Positions 35,167 to 43,112 of a DNA stretch of 50,560 nt are shown here, one piece after another. The notes under the pieces were generated by a model that saw nothing but the letters and a program-made list of their open reading frames with translations, searched no databases and was not told the DNA's origin. The stretch's first letter is position 1. Each line of letters begins with the position of its first letter. Source of the DNA: Deltaproteobacteria bacterium (lineage in GTDB: Bacteria; Desulfobacterota; Desulfobaccia; Desulfobaccales; 0-14-0-80-60-11); NCBI GenBank assembly GCA_016874975.1, contig VGSQ01000008.1, forward strand, positions 1 through 50,560, in the 5' to 3' direction. The translations under genes and the position numbers were made by a program.

Positions 35167-35880
35167 TCACTCCACCGTCTCCCCGGGCTTCAGGGCCAGG
35201 ACAGTGATGGGTTCATTCTTGAGGCGTTCCTTCAGCTCCTCGGGCGTGCCGGTGAGCACCGGGAAGGTGCCGTAGTGCATGGGGATGACGAAGCGGGGCC
35301 GGAGCATCCGGCAGGCCAGGGCCGCTTCTGCGGGGCTCATGACGTAGTGGCTGCCGATGGGCAGGAGGGCCACCTCCGGTCGATACAGCTCCCGGATGAG
35401 CTCCATGTCCCGGAAGACCGCGGTGTCGCCGGCGTGGTAAAGGGTAAAGGAATTGGGAAAGGTGATGACGAACCCCACCGCCTCGCCCGCGGGCGCCATC
35501 TGGCCGTCCTCTTCCACCGTGGAGGAGTGCACCGCCTGGGTCATGGTGATCTGGAGGCCCCCCGCCGCGCAGGTGCCCCCTTTGTTCATGCCCACGGCCT
35601 CCGGCACGCCCTGTTTCAGCAGGATTTGGGAAAGCTCGTGAATGGCCACCACCGTCGCGCCGGTGGCCCGGGCCAGGGCCACGGTGTCGCCCACGTGATC
35701 GCCATGCCCGTGGGTCACCAGGATGAAGTCCACCTTGCCCACCTGGTCCACCGGGGTGGTGAGGAGAGGATTGCTGAGCCAGGGGTCGATGACCACCGAC
35801 ACCCCGGCGCCCGCCACTTTGAAAGCGGCATGCCCGTAGAAGGTGATGCCGACGCCGCGGCCGATGACGTGCTGGGACAT
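35167..35880 (-). CDS. UPF0173 metal-dependent hydrolase (metallo-beta-lactamase fold)
   Basis: 237 residues. The Zn motif is THGHGDHVGD (HxHxDH). Other ligands are H and D in LYHAGDTAVF and the C-terminal H in FVIPMHYGTFP. Matches the YtkL/UPF0173 group, whose substrate is unknown. It begins after GGAGG at good spacing. It lies between the AT-rich methylase and the K+ channel gene, with its own GC-rich composition. Confidence 0.9.
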   Translation of the reverse strand: MSQHVIGRGVGITFYGHAAFKVAGAGVSVVIDPWLSNPLLTTPVDQVGKVDFILVTHGHGDHVGDTVALARATGATVVAIHELSQILLKQGVPEAVGMNKGGTCAAGGLQITMTQAVHSSTVEEDGQMAPAGEAVGFVITFPNSFTLYHAGDTAVFRDMELIRELYRPEVALLPIGSHYVMSPAEAALACRMLRPRFVIPMHYGTFPVLTGTPEELKERLKNEPITVLALKPGETVE

Positions 35881-35981
35881 AGAACCTCCGAAGTGTCCTG
35901 CATGATCTTGCAGAGTGCGTCCAGGTCACCGCCGGCCGGATGGGTGGCGGCGGCCATGGGCCGCCCTATGATGAAACCACA

Positions 35982-36015
35982 AAACCCAGAACCCAGAACC
36001 CAGAACCCAGAACCC
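35982..36015. repeat. heptanucleotide tandem repeat
   Basis: About 4.5 units of ACCCAGA, lying just beyond the stop codon of the K+ channel gene. Such simple repeats can vary in copy number by slippage; outside a reading frame here, so no protein phase variation is expected. Confidence 0.75.
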
Positions 36016-36021
36016 GCTCTC

Positions 36022-37017
36022 TCAGCGGCTCACCATCTGCTCCAGGGCTTCCAGATTCTGCCTGAGCCCCAGGACGATGAGGGTGTCCCCCGCCAGGATG
36101 GGGGTTTCCGGCAGCGGGTTGTAAAGCATCTCCCCCTCGGCCCGTTTGATGGCCACCACGATGAGATTGAGCTGTTGGCGGATGCCCGAATCCTTGAGGG
36201 GCAGGCCCACCAGTGAAGAGGCAGGGTCCACCACCACCTCCTCCATGCTCAGGTCCACCTCCTCTTTCATGGCCAGTTCGATGAAGGTGACCACCGTGGG
36301 GCGGAGGATGGTCTGGGCCATTTTGCGGCCGCCCAGCTCATAGGGCGATTCCACCCGGTCGGCGCCGGCCCGGAGCAGCTTTTTCTCCGAGCCCAGTTCC
36401 TCCCCCCGGGCGACGATGAAGATCTCCGGGCTGAGGCTGCGGGCCGTCAGGGTGATGTAAACGTTGCCGGCGTCGGAGGACACCACCGCCACCAGCCCCT
36501 TGGCCTTTTGGATGCCCGCCTCCAGGAGCACTTCCTCCCTGGTGGCGTCGCCCCCCACAAAGTAATAGCCGGCCGCTTCCAGTCGGGCGATGAGTTCCGG
36601 GTCGTTTTCGATGACCACCACGGCCTGGCCCGCCTGGGTCAACTGGCGGGCGATGATTTCACCGATGCGCCCGAAGCCGCAGATGATGTAGTGATTTTTC
36701 AACCGTTTGATATTGGTGCGCAACTTCCGCTTCCCCAGGTAATCCCGGAATTCCCCTTCCACCACCATCCTGGCCACGGCGGAGACGATATAGAGCATCA
36801 CCCCCACGCCGAGGAAGATAAGGAAGATATTGTAGATACGTCCGATCTGGGAGAGGGGCCGGATTTCTCCGTAGCCGACGGTGGTCAGGGTGGTGACCAC
36901 CATATAGAAGGCGTCCAGGAAGTTCCAGCCTTCAATGAGGATGAACCCCAGGCTCCCCAGACCCAGGATGAGGGCCAGGCTTGAGGCCCACAGGACGATT
37001 TGCCGCAGATTGGTCAG
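36022..37017 (-). CDS. K+ channel with TrkA-N/TrkA-C (RCK) domains, unusual start
   Basis: About 331 residues if started at CTG 37017. It has one membrane helix (LWASSLALILGLGSLGFILI), the pore helix and filter TTLTTVGYGEIRPL, a second helix (GRIYNIFLIFLGVGVMLYIV) and an NAD-binding RCK domain (HYIICGFGRIGEIIARQL, VGGDATREEVL). A TrkA-C-like domain ends the protein. This fits two-helix prokaryotic K+ channels such as MthK. Between the in-frame stop at 37069-37071 and the Met at 36903 there is no ATG, GTG or TTG, although the first helix is encoded in that stretch. A CTG at 37017, 6 nt after GACGAGG, is the best candidate. The alternative at 36903 would lose helix 1. Confidence 0.8.
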   Translation of the reverse strand: MTNLRQIVLWASSLALILGLGSLGFILIEGWNFLDAFYMVVTTLTTVGYGEIRPLSQIGRIYNIFLIFLGVGVMLYIVSAVARMVVEGEFRDYLGKRKLRTNIKRLKNHYIICGFGRIGEIIARQLTQAGQAVVVIENDPELIARLEAAGYYFVGGDATREEVLLEAGIQKAKGLVAVVSSDAGNVYITLTARSLSPEIFIVARGEELGSEKKLLRAGADRVESPYELGGRKMAQTILRPTVVTFIELAMKEEVDLSMEEVVVDPASSLVGLPLKDSGIRQQLNLIVVAIKRAEGEMLYNPLPETPILAGDTLIVLGLRQNLEALEQMVSR

Positions 37018-37090
37018 AAGCCGCCTCGTCCGGCTGCGGGAGGGGCCGGAGACCGACGGCCCGCTCCCTTATTTCAAAGCAAAACCGGCG

Positions 37091-39007
37091 CTAACTGTGC
37101 ACCAGGGCCTCGGCCGTGTAGGCGTCGGTGATGAGCACGTTGAAGTACCGGCCTTTGAGGCAGGCCCGGATGGCTTCGGTCTTCTCCAGACCGCCGGCCA
37201 CCGCCACGATGAATTTGTCGGCCCGGGCGGCCCGCTCCCGCAGGTCCAGGGCCCCCAGTCCCACCACCCGCCGGGTGAGGGCCGCCAGGTCGGGGTCGGT
37301 GGCGTCGGTCATGGGCTCGCCCTGGGCATTGATGGGCGTGTGGTTGATTTCCGCCACCATCCCCTTGGCCGCCAGGTTTTCTGCTGTGAGGCCCAACTCC
37401 TGGGAGGCCAGGGCCATGAAGCCGGGCTTGTCCACGGCCAGGTGGCCCACGGCCAGGAGCATGATGTCCGCCTCCCAGATCTCCCGGTAGGTCTTGACCA
37501 GGTCCGGGTTGGCCGCCAACTGCTGTTCATATTCCTCCCGGGAAGTCACCGGGTAGGAAGGCAGGGGGAAGGCCTCGGCGTCGGGATACTTGGTGCTCAT
37601 CATGCCGATCAGGGCGTTGCTGGTGAGGCCGGGCATGGTGAAGATGCGGGTCAGGGAAAGGGGATAGAGCTTGGGATTGCTGAGGCGCTCCGGCTCCAGA
37701 TAGGTGACCAGATAGTAGAGAGTCTTGCCGCAGGAGAGGCCGATGCGGGCGCCGGGCCCGGCAATCGCCTCCAGATAATTGGCGGCCTCCCGGGCAATGG
37801 TTTTCTGAATGGCGTCGCTGTCTTTGACGCCGGGGTCCACCACCCGCAACTCCCTGAGGTGGGGATAGAGCTTCTGGAGCTGGTCCTCCAGGTCGGAGCG
37901 CCGGGGTATGGCCGACTTCTCGAAGATAAAGGCCATCACCTGGGGCAGGGTGGTGTACTCCATTTCGTGCAGGCCCAGGCGGTGGGGCTCGAAGGGGCCG
38001 TGGCGCCGCATGTAGGTGGCGATGCGGCTGGCCTCCTTGCGGGTTTCGTTAAACGCCACGTCGGAGAACAGATCCACGGGGCCGATGAACTTGCCGTGGG
38101 CCAACTGGTAGCCCGCGGCGATGACCCGGGGCGGACCGTCAAAACGGATGGGCCGGGCGTCGGCAAAGCCCACCGGCATGAGGGGACCGTGGTGGGAACC
38201 CCGCATCCAGCCCTCCACCAGGTGGGGGAAGGCGAAGGGCTCCATGACCTCGCCCACCGCGGGGAAGCCCGCCTGGCAGCGAACGATGAGGACGGGGTCG
38301 TCCTTGCCCACGTAGCGGCCGGCGATAAGGCCCAGTTTCTGGGAAGAGGCCACCGCCGCCACTTCACCGTCTTTTTTCCGGTAGATGTTCTCGATGACGT
38401 AACGGCCCGAGGCGCCGATGAGCACCAGCAGGTCGTACATGTCTTCCGGGCAGGAGAGCACCCACTGCTTGTTCTCCATCACGTCCAGCACCTTGAAGCG
38501 GAAGCCCCGGTGCATGGAGGGGTCGATGACCAGTCCGGGGGTGTTGAAAGGGTCGCCGAAGATGCGGAACAGGGGCAGGTTCCAGGCCCCGGGAGAGGTC
38601 TTGTCGGCCATGAAGATGATGATGGGCTCGCTGGGGCGCTCCTCGAAGGACATCTCCGCCACTCCCGGCCCCATGCCCTTGACGTTGCCGGAGAAGGTGT
38701 CGGCCAACAGGTCCTGGCCGGCGCCGTAAAGTTTGAGGCGTTTGGCCAGTTCGGTGAGCTCCAGGAAGACATTCCAGGCGAACTGGTGGATCTCCTCGTC
38801 CTCCTCGCCCCGGTGGTGGGTCATGATGAGTTCTGCGTCGTCGCCCACGTTCAGGACCTGCCCATCCACCAGGAAGCCGCGCTCCACCGCTCCCTTGACC
38901 AGTGATTTCGCCAACTCCAGCATCTCCGGATGGAAGGCGGAATGTCCCACCCAGCCGCCTACGTCAGCTTTGATGACCGATAAGGTGATCTTTCCCGAGG
39001 GTGCCAT
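37091..39007 (-). CDS. fructose-1,6-bisphosphate aldolase/phosphatase fused to a SorC/CggR-like effector domain
   Basis: 638 residues; the usual enzyme is about 370-400. Residues 5-360 match the archaeal-type bifunctional FBP aldolase/phosphatase. Metal ligands fit D15, H22, D56, D57, Q98, D135, D236 and D237. Y232 and K235 in RYVGKDDP correspond to the catalytic Tyr and the Schiff-base Lys. GPFEPHRLGLHEMEYTTLP closes the domain. Residues about 385-636 match the sugar-phosphate-binding domain of SorC/DeoR/CggR regulators: ARIGLSCGKTLYYLV, LLAVGHLAVDKPGF, VAVAGGLEKTEAIRACL, FNVLITDAYTA. No helix-turn-helix is present. AAAGGAG before ATG 39007 fixes the start. The reaction makes fructose 6-phosphate from triose phosphates; the extra domain could sense a sugar phosphate. 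Confidence 0.9.
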   Translation of the reverse strand: MAPSGKITLSVIKADVGGWVGHSAFHPEMLELAKSLVKGAVERGFLVDGQVLNVGDDAELIMTHHRGEEDEEIHQFAWNVFLELTELAKRLKLYGAGQDLLADTFSGNVKGMGPGVAEMSFEERPSEPIIIFMADKTSPGAWNLPLFRIFGDPFNTPGLVIDPSMHRGFRFKVLDVMENKQWVLSCPEDMYDLLVLIGASGRYVIENIYRKKDGEVAAVASSQKLGLIAGRYVGKDDPVLIVRCQAGFPAVGEVMEPFAFPHLVEGWMRGSHHGPLMPVGFADARPIRFDGPPRVIAAGYQLAHGKFIGPVDLFSDVAFNETRKEASRIATYMRRHGPFEPHRLGLHEMEYTTLPQVMAFIFEKSAIPRRSDLEDQLQKLYPHLRELRVVDPGVKDSDAIQKTIAREAANYLEAIAGPGARIGLSCGKTLYYLVTYLEPERLSNPKLYPLSLTRIFTMPGLTSNALIGMMSTKYPDAEAFPLPSYPVTSREEYEQQLAANPDLVKTYREIWEADIMLLAVGHLAVDKPGFMALASQELGLTAENLAAKGMVAEINHTPINAQGEPMTDATDPDLAALTRRVVGLGALDLRERAARADKFIVAVAGGLEKTEAIRACLKGRYFNVLITDAYTAEALVHS

Positions 39008-39079
39008 AAGAACTCCTTTCTTTGCCCGACTCGGCAAACTGTTTGCTATCCGGACTCAAGTTATGGTAAGGGAAAGGCC

Positions 39080-39667
39080 ATGCGTCGGCCTCTCTCGTTG
39101 ATCCTCGCGTCGGTTCTGGCGCTGGCCGCGGCCCTGGGGGGCTGCGCCGCCGCGCCCCTTCCCCTGGTCCCGGTGGAGGGCCGGACCCTGACGCCGGGGC
39201 GCTACCTGGCGGGGGTTTGGCGGGACCCGGAATTCCAGCCGGAGCGCGCCTCCTTCCGCCTCGCCGCCTTTCCGGTGGAGGAGGCGGTGGACACCGCCGC
39301 GGACCGGTTCCTCCCCCTCTTGGAGGAGGAGTTGCGCCGGGCCTTCGCCGCCAACGGCCTCAGACTGACCGACACCCGGGAGGCCTGCGCGGTGTCCGGG
39401 GCCATCCACCGGGTGGAGGTGCAGGGGACCCGTTTCCGCTTTCTCCGGGGGCGCATCAGCGCCGAACTGGAAGTGTCGGGCGCCATCTCCCAGGGCGAAC
39501 GGGTGGTCTTCGCCTTCCGGGATCGCTTCAGACTCTATTCCCCCATCAGCCCCGGGGCGCCCGCCCCCCGGGAGGAGGAACTTCTCCTCACCCGGATTTC
39601 TCAGGAACTGGCCCGCCGCCTCTTAACGGAACTGCTGCTTCACGGACCCCCCGGGGAATCGATGTAG
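39080..39667 (+). CDS. lipoprotein of unknown function
   Basis: 195 residues. The N-terminus MRRPLSLILASVLALAAALGGC carries a lipobox (ALGGC, cleavage before C22). The mature part has a helical and strand pattern (LPLLEEELRRAFAANGLRLTD) that resembles small lipoproteins of the LptE or YajG type, but no family could be fixed. There is no Asp after the Cys, so it should go to the outer membrane by the E. coli rule. Its end overlaps the convergent DUF1573 gene by 28 bp. Confidence 0.75.
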   Translation: MRRPLSLILASVLALAAALGGCAAAPLPLVPVEGRTLTPGRYLAGVWRDPEFQPERASFRLAAFPVEEAVDTAADRFLPLLEEELRRAFAANGLRLTDTREACAVSGAIHRVEVQGTRFRFLRGRISAELEVSGAISQGERVVFAFRDRFRLYSPISPGAPAPREEELLLTRISQELARRLLTELLLHGPPGESM

Positions 39668-40365
39668 AGGTCCGCAAAGACCCGGATAATCATACGGGGC
39701 CGCTGCTTGCTGGTGGTGAACAGGTCGATCTTGCCGGCGTAGTGCCCCGCCTGCCTGCTGATGTTCTTTACCTGCACCACGTAAATCTTGCCCGGCACTT
39801 CCGGCCGGACGGCCACTTCGATCTTGTCCGTCAGGTTGGTCTGGAATCTGGTGATCTCCCAGGGCTCGCTCTGGTGCGAGATGAAGCGCACTTCGGCCTT
39901 CAGCTCTTCGTTGGTGCTCGCCCGCCAACGGACGATGTGGTGCGGCTGGATTTCGATGATGGGGCGGGCCACCCCCTTGAGGACGAAGGTCACCTGGGAC
40001 CGCTCCGGGTCGTTGAACCGCACCTTGGTGTTCTTGGCAAAGGGCCGGACCACCGAAAACGGCTTGATTCCCAGGGTGAGCTTGCCTTCCCCCCCCGGAG
40101 GGATGCGCCGGTCGTAGTCCGCCACAGTGCAGACGCAGTCCGGGTCCAATTCCAGGATTTCCAGGGGCTGGCCGCCGGCATTGCGAATTGTGAAGGTGTA
40201 GCTCAGGTGCTGATCTTCATTGACCTGGCCGAAGTCGTGGACGGTTTCAGGAATCACCGCCCGGGGCCCGCCGGCCGGGACCGCCAACGGGGGCAGCAGG
40301 CACCAGGAGAGCACCACCAAGAGTGGTGCAAGAATCGGGAAAAATGACAGAGATGGTCTGCGCAT
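39640..40365 (-). CDS. DUF1573 (ASH-like) exported protein
   Basis: 241 residues. A signal peptide (LAPLLVVLSWCLLPPLAVPAG) precedes DUF1573, marked by VHDFGQVNEDQHLSYTFTIRNAGGQPLEI and PDCVCTVADYDRRIPPGGEGKL. A second Ig-like domain completes the protein. The two closely spaced cysteines are conserved in the domain. The role is unknown; such domains often occur in envelope proteins. ATG at 40365 (MRRPSL) is preferred; a TTG six bases upstream is possible. The region 40366-40648 downstream of the kinase holds no gene. Confidence 0.82.
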   Translation of the reverse strand: MRRPSLSFFPILAPLLVVLSWCLLPPLAVPAGGPRAVIPETVHDFGQVNEDQHLSYTFTIRNAGGQPLEILELDPDCVCTVADYDRRIPPGGEGKLTLGIKPFSVVRPFAKNTKVRFNDPERSQVTFVLKGVARPIIEIQPHHIVRWRASTNEELKAEVRFISHQSEPWEITRFQTNLTDKIEVAVRPEVPGKIYVVQVKNISRQAGHYAGKIDLFTTSKQRPRMIIRVFADLYIDSPGGP

Positions 40366-40648
40366 AGACAACGTCGGACTCCTACAAAGCCGAAATCTTC
40401 TTGGGCCGTCCCTCCCCCGGCGAATTTGAAGAACCCCAAAGCTCCACTATCTTATCATAATTGTTCGGCCGCGGGCGGTAAAGAACCACAGGGGGAAATT
40501 TTTCCGGGGGCCAGGGGGAAAATTCAACCAACCCGGTCTCGGTGTTGGAGGCGCACCGGGACCGGCGTTTATGGTAAAGCGAACCAGAGGTCACACCCGA
40601 CGGCGGCCCGGGTCGTGGCGGCGGACCGCGGCAGGGAAGTGGGGCGCC

Positions 40649-41905
40649 TCAATCCCCCGGGGTGCTTCGGGGGAGCCACAGGTGGACCGTGACGCCCTGG
40701 CCCGGGGTGGATTCCAGTTGCACCTCCCCCAGGTGGTTGGCGATGATCTGGTGCACCACGGTGAGGCCCATGCCGGTGCCCTGGGGTTTGGAGGAGAAAA
40801 AGGGGTCGAAGACGTGGGACAGATCGGCCGGGGCCACCCCCATCCCCGTGTCCTTGATGGCCAGATGCACCCGCTGGGGTTCCAGGGAAAGGGCGATCTG
40901 CAGGAGGCCGCCGGCGGGCATGGCCTCCCGGGCGTTTTCCAGGAGGTGCCCCAGGGCCACCCTCAACAAGTCGGGGTCGGCGGGCACCGTCGGCACGGCC
41001 GGGGGGAAGTCCCGCTGCACCCGGATCTGCTGCCGGCGGAGGGCCGGTTCCTGTAGGGCCAGGACCTCCTCCACCAGGTCGAGCAGGTGGACGGGCCTTT
41101 TGGCCGGTTCGCCCAACCGGGCGAAGGCCTCGATCTCCCCCACCATCCGCTCCAACTTCTGCACCTGGGAAGTCATCAGCTCCACTTCGGTCTGAGCCAG
41201 GGCATGGGGGGGCGGGCGTTTTCCCAGCCGGCGCAGGAAGCCGCCGATGATGGCCACCGGATTTCGCACTTCGTGGGCCACCCCCTGGGCCAGCTTGCCC
41301 AGGGCGGCCAGGCGCCGGGCCCGCAGCAGCTTGGCCTGGGCGGTCTCCAGTTCCTCCATGGTGGCCGACAGCCGTTCCTGCAGGCGGCCATACAGGCGGG
41401 CGTTTTCCAGGGCGGTGCCGATGAGGTTGCCCACCAGCAGGAGCACATCCCGGTCCTGCTCGTCAAAGCCCCGGGGGTCCCTCTTGTTCAGCACCTCCAT
41501 GACCCCCACCAGACGGTCCCGGGATTTGAGGGGTGCACACAGGACGGAGCGGGTGGCGAATCCCGAGGAGTTGTCGAAGCGACGGCAAAAACGGGGATCT
41601 CGGGAGGTGTCGCTGATGAGGAGGGGCTCTTCGCTGAGGGCCACGGCGCCGGCGATGCCTTCACCGAAATTCAGACGCATCTCCCGGAGTTGGTCGGCTT
41701 TTTCCCCCCGGACCAGCCGGAAAAACAGGTCTCCCCGGACCTGGTCCACCTGGAAGATGGAGCTGGCTTCGGCCCCCAGCAGTCCCTCCACGTAGTCCAT
41801 GGCTCGGGTCAAGACCGTCTGGATGTCGAAGGAGGAATTGAGGAGGGCCGAAAATTCCACCAGCCGGCGCAACTCACCGGGTTGAGAAAAAAAGGTTTCT
41901 GTCAT
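40649..41905 (-). CDS. GAF-domain sensor histidine kinase
   Basis: 418 residues, soluble. A GAF domain (about 10-165: LLNSSFDIQTVLTRAMDYVEGLLGAEASSIFQV, SVLCAPLKSRDRLVGVMEVLNK) leads through a coiled coil to HisKA with the phospho-His in LAQGVAHEVRNPVAIIGGFL. The ATPase has LLENAREAMP (N), IKDTGMGVAP (G1) and GTGMGLTVVHQI (G2). It belongs to the NtrB-like type. No response regulator lies beside it, so the partner is elsewhere. ATG at 41905 is chosen, following GGGTGGTG. Confidence 0.9.
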   Translation of the reverse strand: MTETFFSQPGELRRLVEFSALLNSSFDIQTVLTRAMDYVEGLLGAEASSIFQVDQVRGDLFFRLVRGEKADQLREMRLNFGEGIAGAVALSEEPLLISDTSRDPRFCRRFDNSSGFATRSVLCAPLKSRDRLVGVMEVLNKRDPRGFDEQDRDVLLLVGNLIGTALENARLYGRLQERLSATMEELETAQAKLLRARRLAALGKLAQGVAHEVRNPVAIIGGFLRRLGKRPPPHALAQTEVELMTSQVQKLERMVGEIEAFARLGEPAKRPVHLLDLVEEVLALQEPALRRQQIRVQRDFPPAVPTVPADPDLLRVALGHLLENAREAMPAGGLLQIALSLEPQRVHLAIKDTGMGVAPADLSHVFDPFFSSKPQGTGMGLTVVHQIIANHLGEVQLESTPGQGVTVHLWLPRSTPGD

Positions 41906-42350
41906 TACCACCACCCGCGTCCAAGGGGGGCGCGCCCCTTGCGGCGCCGTTATCCAGCTCCCAGGCTCAACTGGGGGACCTGGTTGACCAGAATGATCTT
42001 GCCCCAGAGAAAATGATGAAAAACCCCCGCTTTGTCAATGAAGCGGGATTCGGCAGCTCCGTCTTCGGCCTTCAGCGAAGCCCAATCCCATTTTGGGGTT
42101 GGCGGAGGTTGCAGGGGCGGGTGACCTCCGGCCCTCACTCCCCGAGGGCCTTTTTCAACAACCTCACTCAGGGGCGCTGGCCTGGTTTCGGGCCCCCAAG
42201 CCCGTTTCACCTTATCAAAGCGGCATTTTCTGTGTATGATAATACCCACCCCGGTGGAAAACGGGAAGTCCTTTTCGGGGACACCCTGAAGAGCTGGGCC
42301 CGCGGGGCCCGTTCCGGCCCCCCCGGCGAAAATAAACCCAAGGAGGCTTC
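41906..42350. other. intergenic region with a promoter candidate
   Basis: 445 bp. No gene is supported. TTATCA (42212-42217), a 17-bp spacer and TATGAT (42235-42240) form a promoter candidate for the plus-strand gene at 42351. G/C-tract hairpin debris occurs near 42100-42150. Confidence 0.45.
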
Positions 42351-42974
42351 ATGGCCGGTGAATTGACGGAAAAGGGCTGGCGCCAGGAACTGAGAGCATT
42401 GTGCCCGTTGGTGCAAAACCTGCGTCTCATGGTGGGCGCGGCCCGGCACTCCTTTAACCGCCACAGCACGGCGCACCTGGCCGAGATGATCCAGCTCGGC
42501 GACAACGTCACCGTGAACATCGACCCTTTCTTTGAAAAAGCGGAAAAGGGTTTGAAGGGAACGGCGGAGCCGGACAGAGCCCGTTGGCAGCGGCTGCACG
42601 ACCTCCTCACCCATCTGGAGCTCATGGCCGTGGCCATCGTCTCCCTGGAATACCCCATCCGGGAAAAGATCAAGGACAACATCATCTTCTCCGATGCCGA
42701 CGTGTTCTATCTCAACAACCTCTTCAGCCGGCAGACGGGCCTGCTGCGGACCCTGGAGGATGTTCTCCACCAGGACAACGCCTCGTTGAAGAGCTACCTC
42801 CTCACCGAAGGCCGGCGGGTGGTGGACGAATCTTTTGAGGCCGCCGCCAACCACGAGACCCATACCCTGGAAAGCATGGGTCAGCCCCGGGCCTGGTCCG
42901 TCTACCTGTCCCTGGTGGACCGGCATCGGGAAATTTTGAAACATCTCCTCCACATCGTCCAAACGCTGAGCTGA
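42351..42974 (+). CDS. helical protein of unknown function
   Basis: 207 residues, not recognised. It is nearly all alpha, with amphipathic helices (LRALCPLVQNLRLMVGAARHSF, RLHDLLTHLELMAVAIVSLEY, IFSDADVFYLNNLFSRQTGLLRTLEDVL, YLSLVDRHREILKHLLHIVQTL). The pattern is like PhoU-type four-helix bundles, which is only a structural guess. AAGGAGG directly before the ATG fixes the start. It is the gene just ahead of fdhA but separated by a 138-bp structured stretch. Confidence 0.75.
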   Translation: MAGELTEKGWRQELRALCPLVQNLRLMVGAARHSFNRHSTAHLAEMIQLGDNVTVNIDPFFEKAEKGLKGTAEPDRARWQRLHDLLTHLELMAVAIVSLEYPIREKIKDNIIFSDADVFYLNNLFSRQTGLLRTLEDVLHQDNASLKSYLLTEGRRVVDESFEAAANHETHTLESMGQPRAWSVYLSLVDRHREILKHLLHIVQTLS

Positions 42975-43112
42975 GGGCGCGTCCGGCCGGGCGGACCGGG
43001 GCGCCCGAGGGCAGGTGCCCTCCCCGGGCCTTAAAGGAACTCCTCGCTGCAGCCGAAGAAAGTGTTGCGTGAGACGCACCCGGAAGGTTTTCCGAGGGCA
43101 AACGGAGGGCGC
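42975..43112 (+). promoter_or_regulatory. structured leader between 42974 and fdhA
   Basis: Four hairpins in 138 nt. GGGCGC-GTCCG paired with CGGAC...GCGCCC lies at 42975-43006, right after the previous stop, perhaps a terminator without a T-run. GAGGGC-AGGT-GCCCTC is at 43007-43022. GTTGCGT-GAG-ACGCACC at 43064-43080 belongs to the dispersed GGTGCGC family. CGGAA-GGTT-TTCCG is at 43081-43094. The Shine-Dalgarno ACGGAGG of fdhA follows. A molybdate or molybdenum-cofactor riboswitch is conceivable for such a gene but is not shown. Confidence 0.4.
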
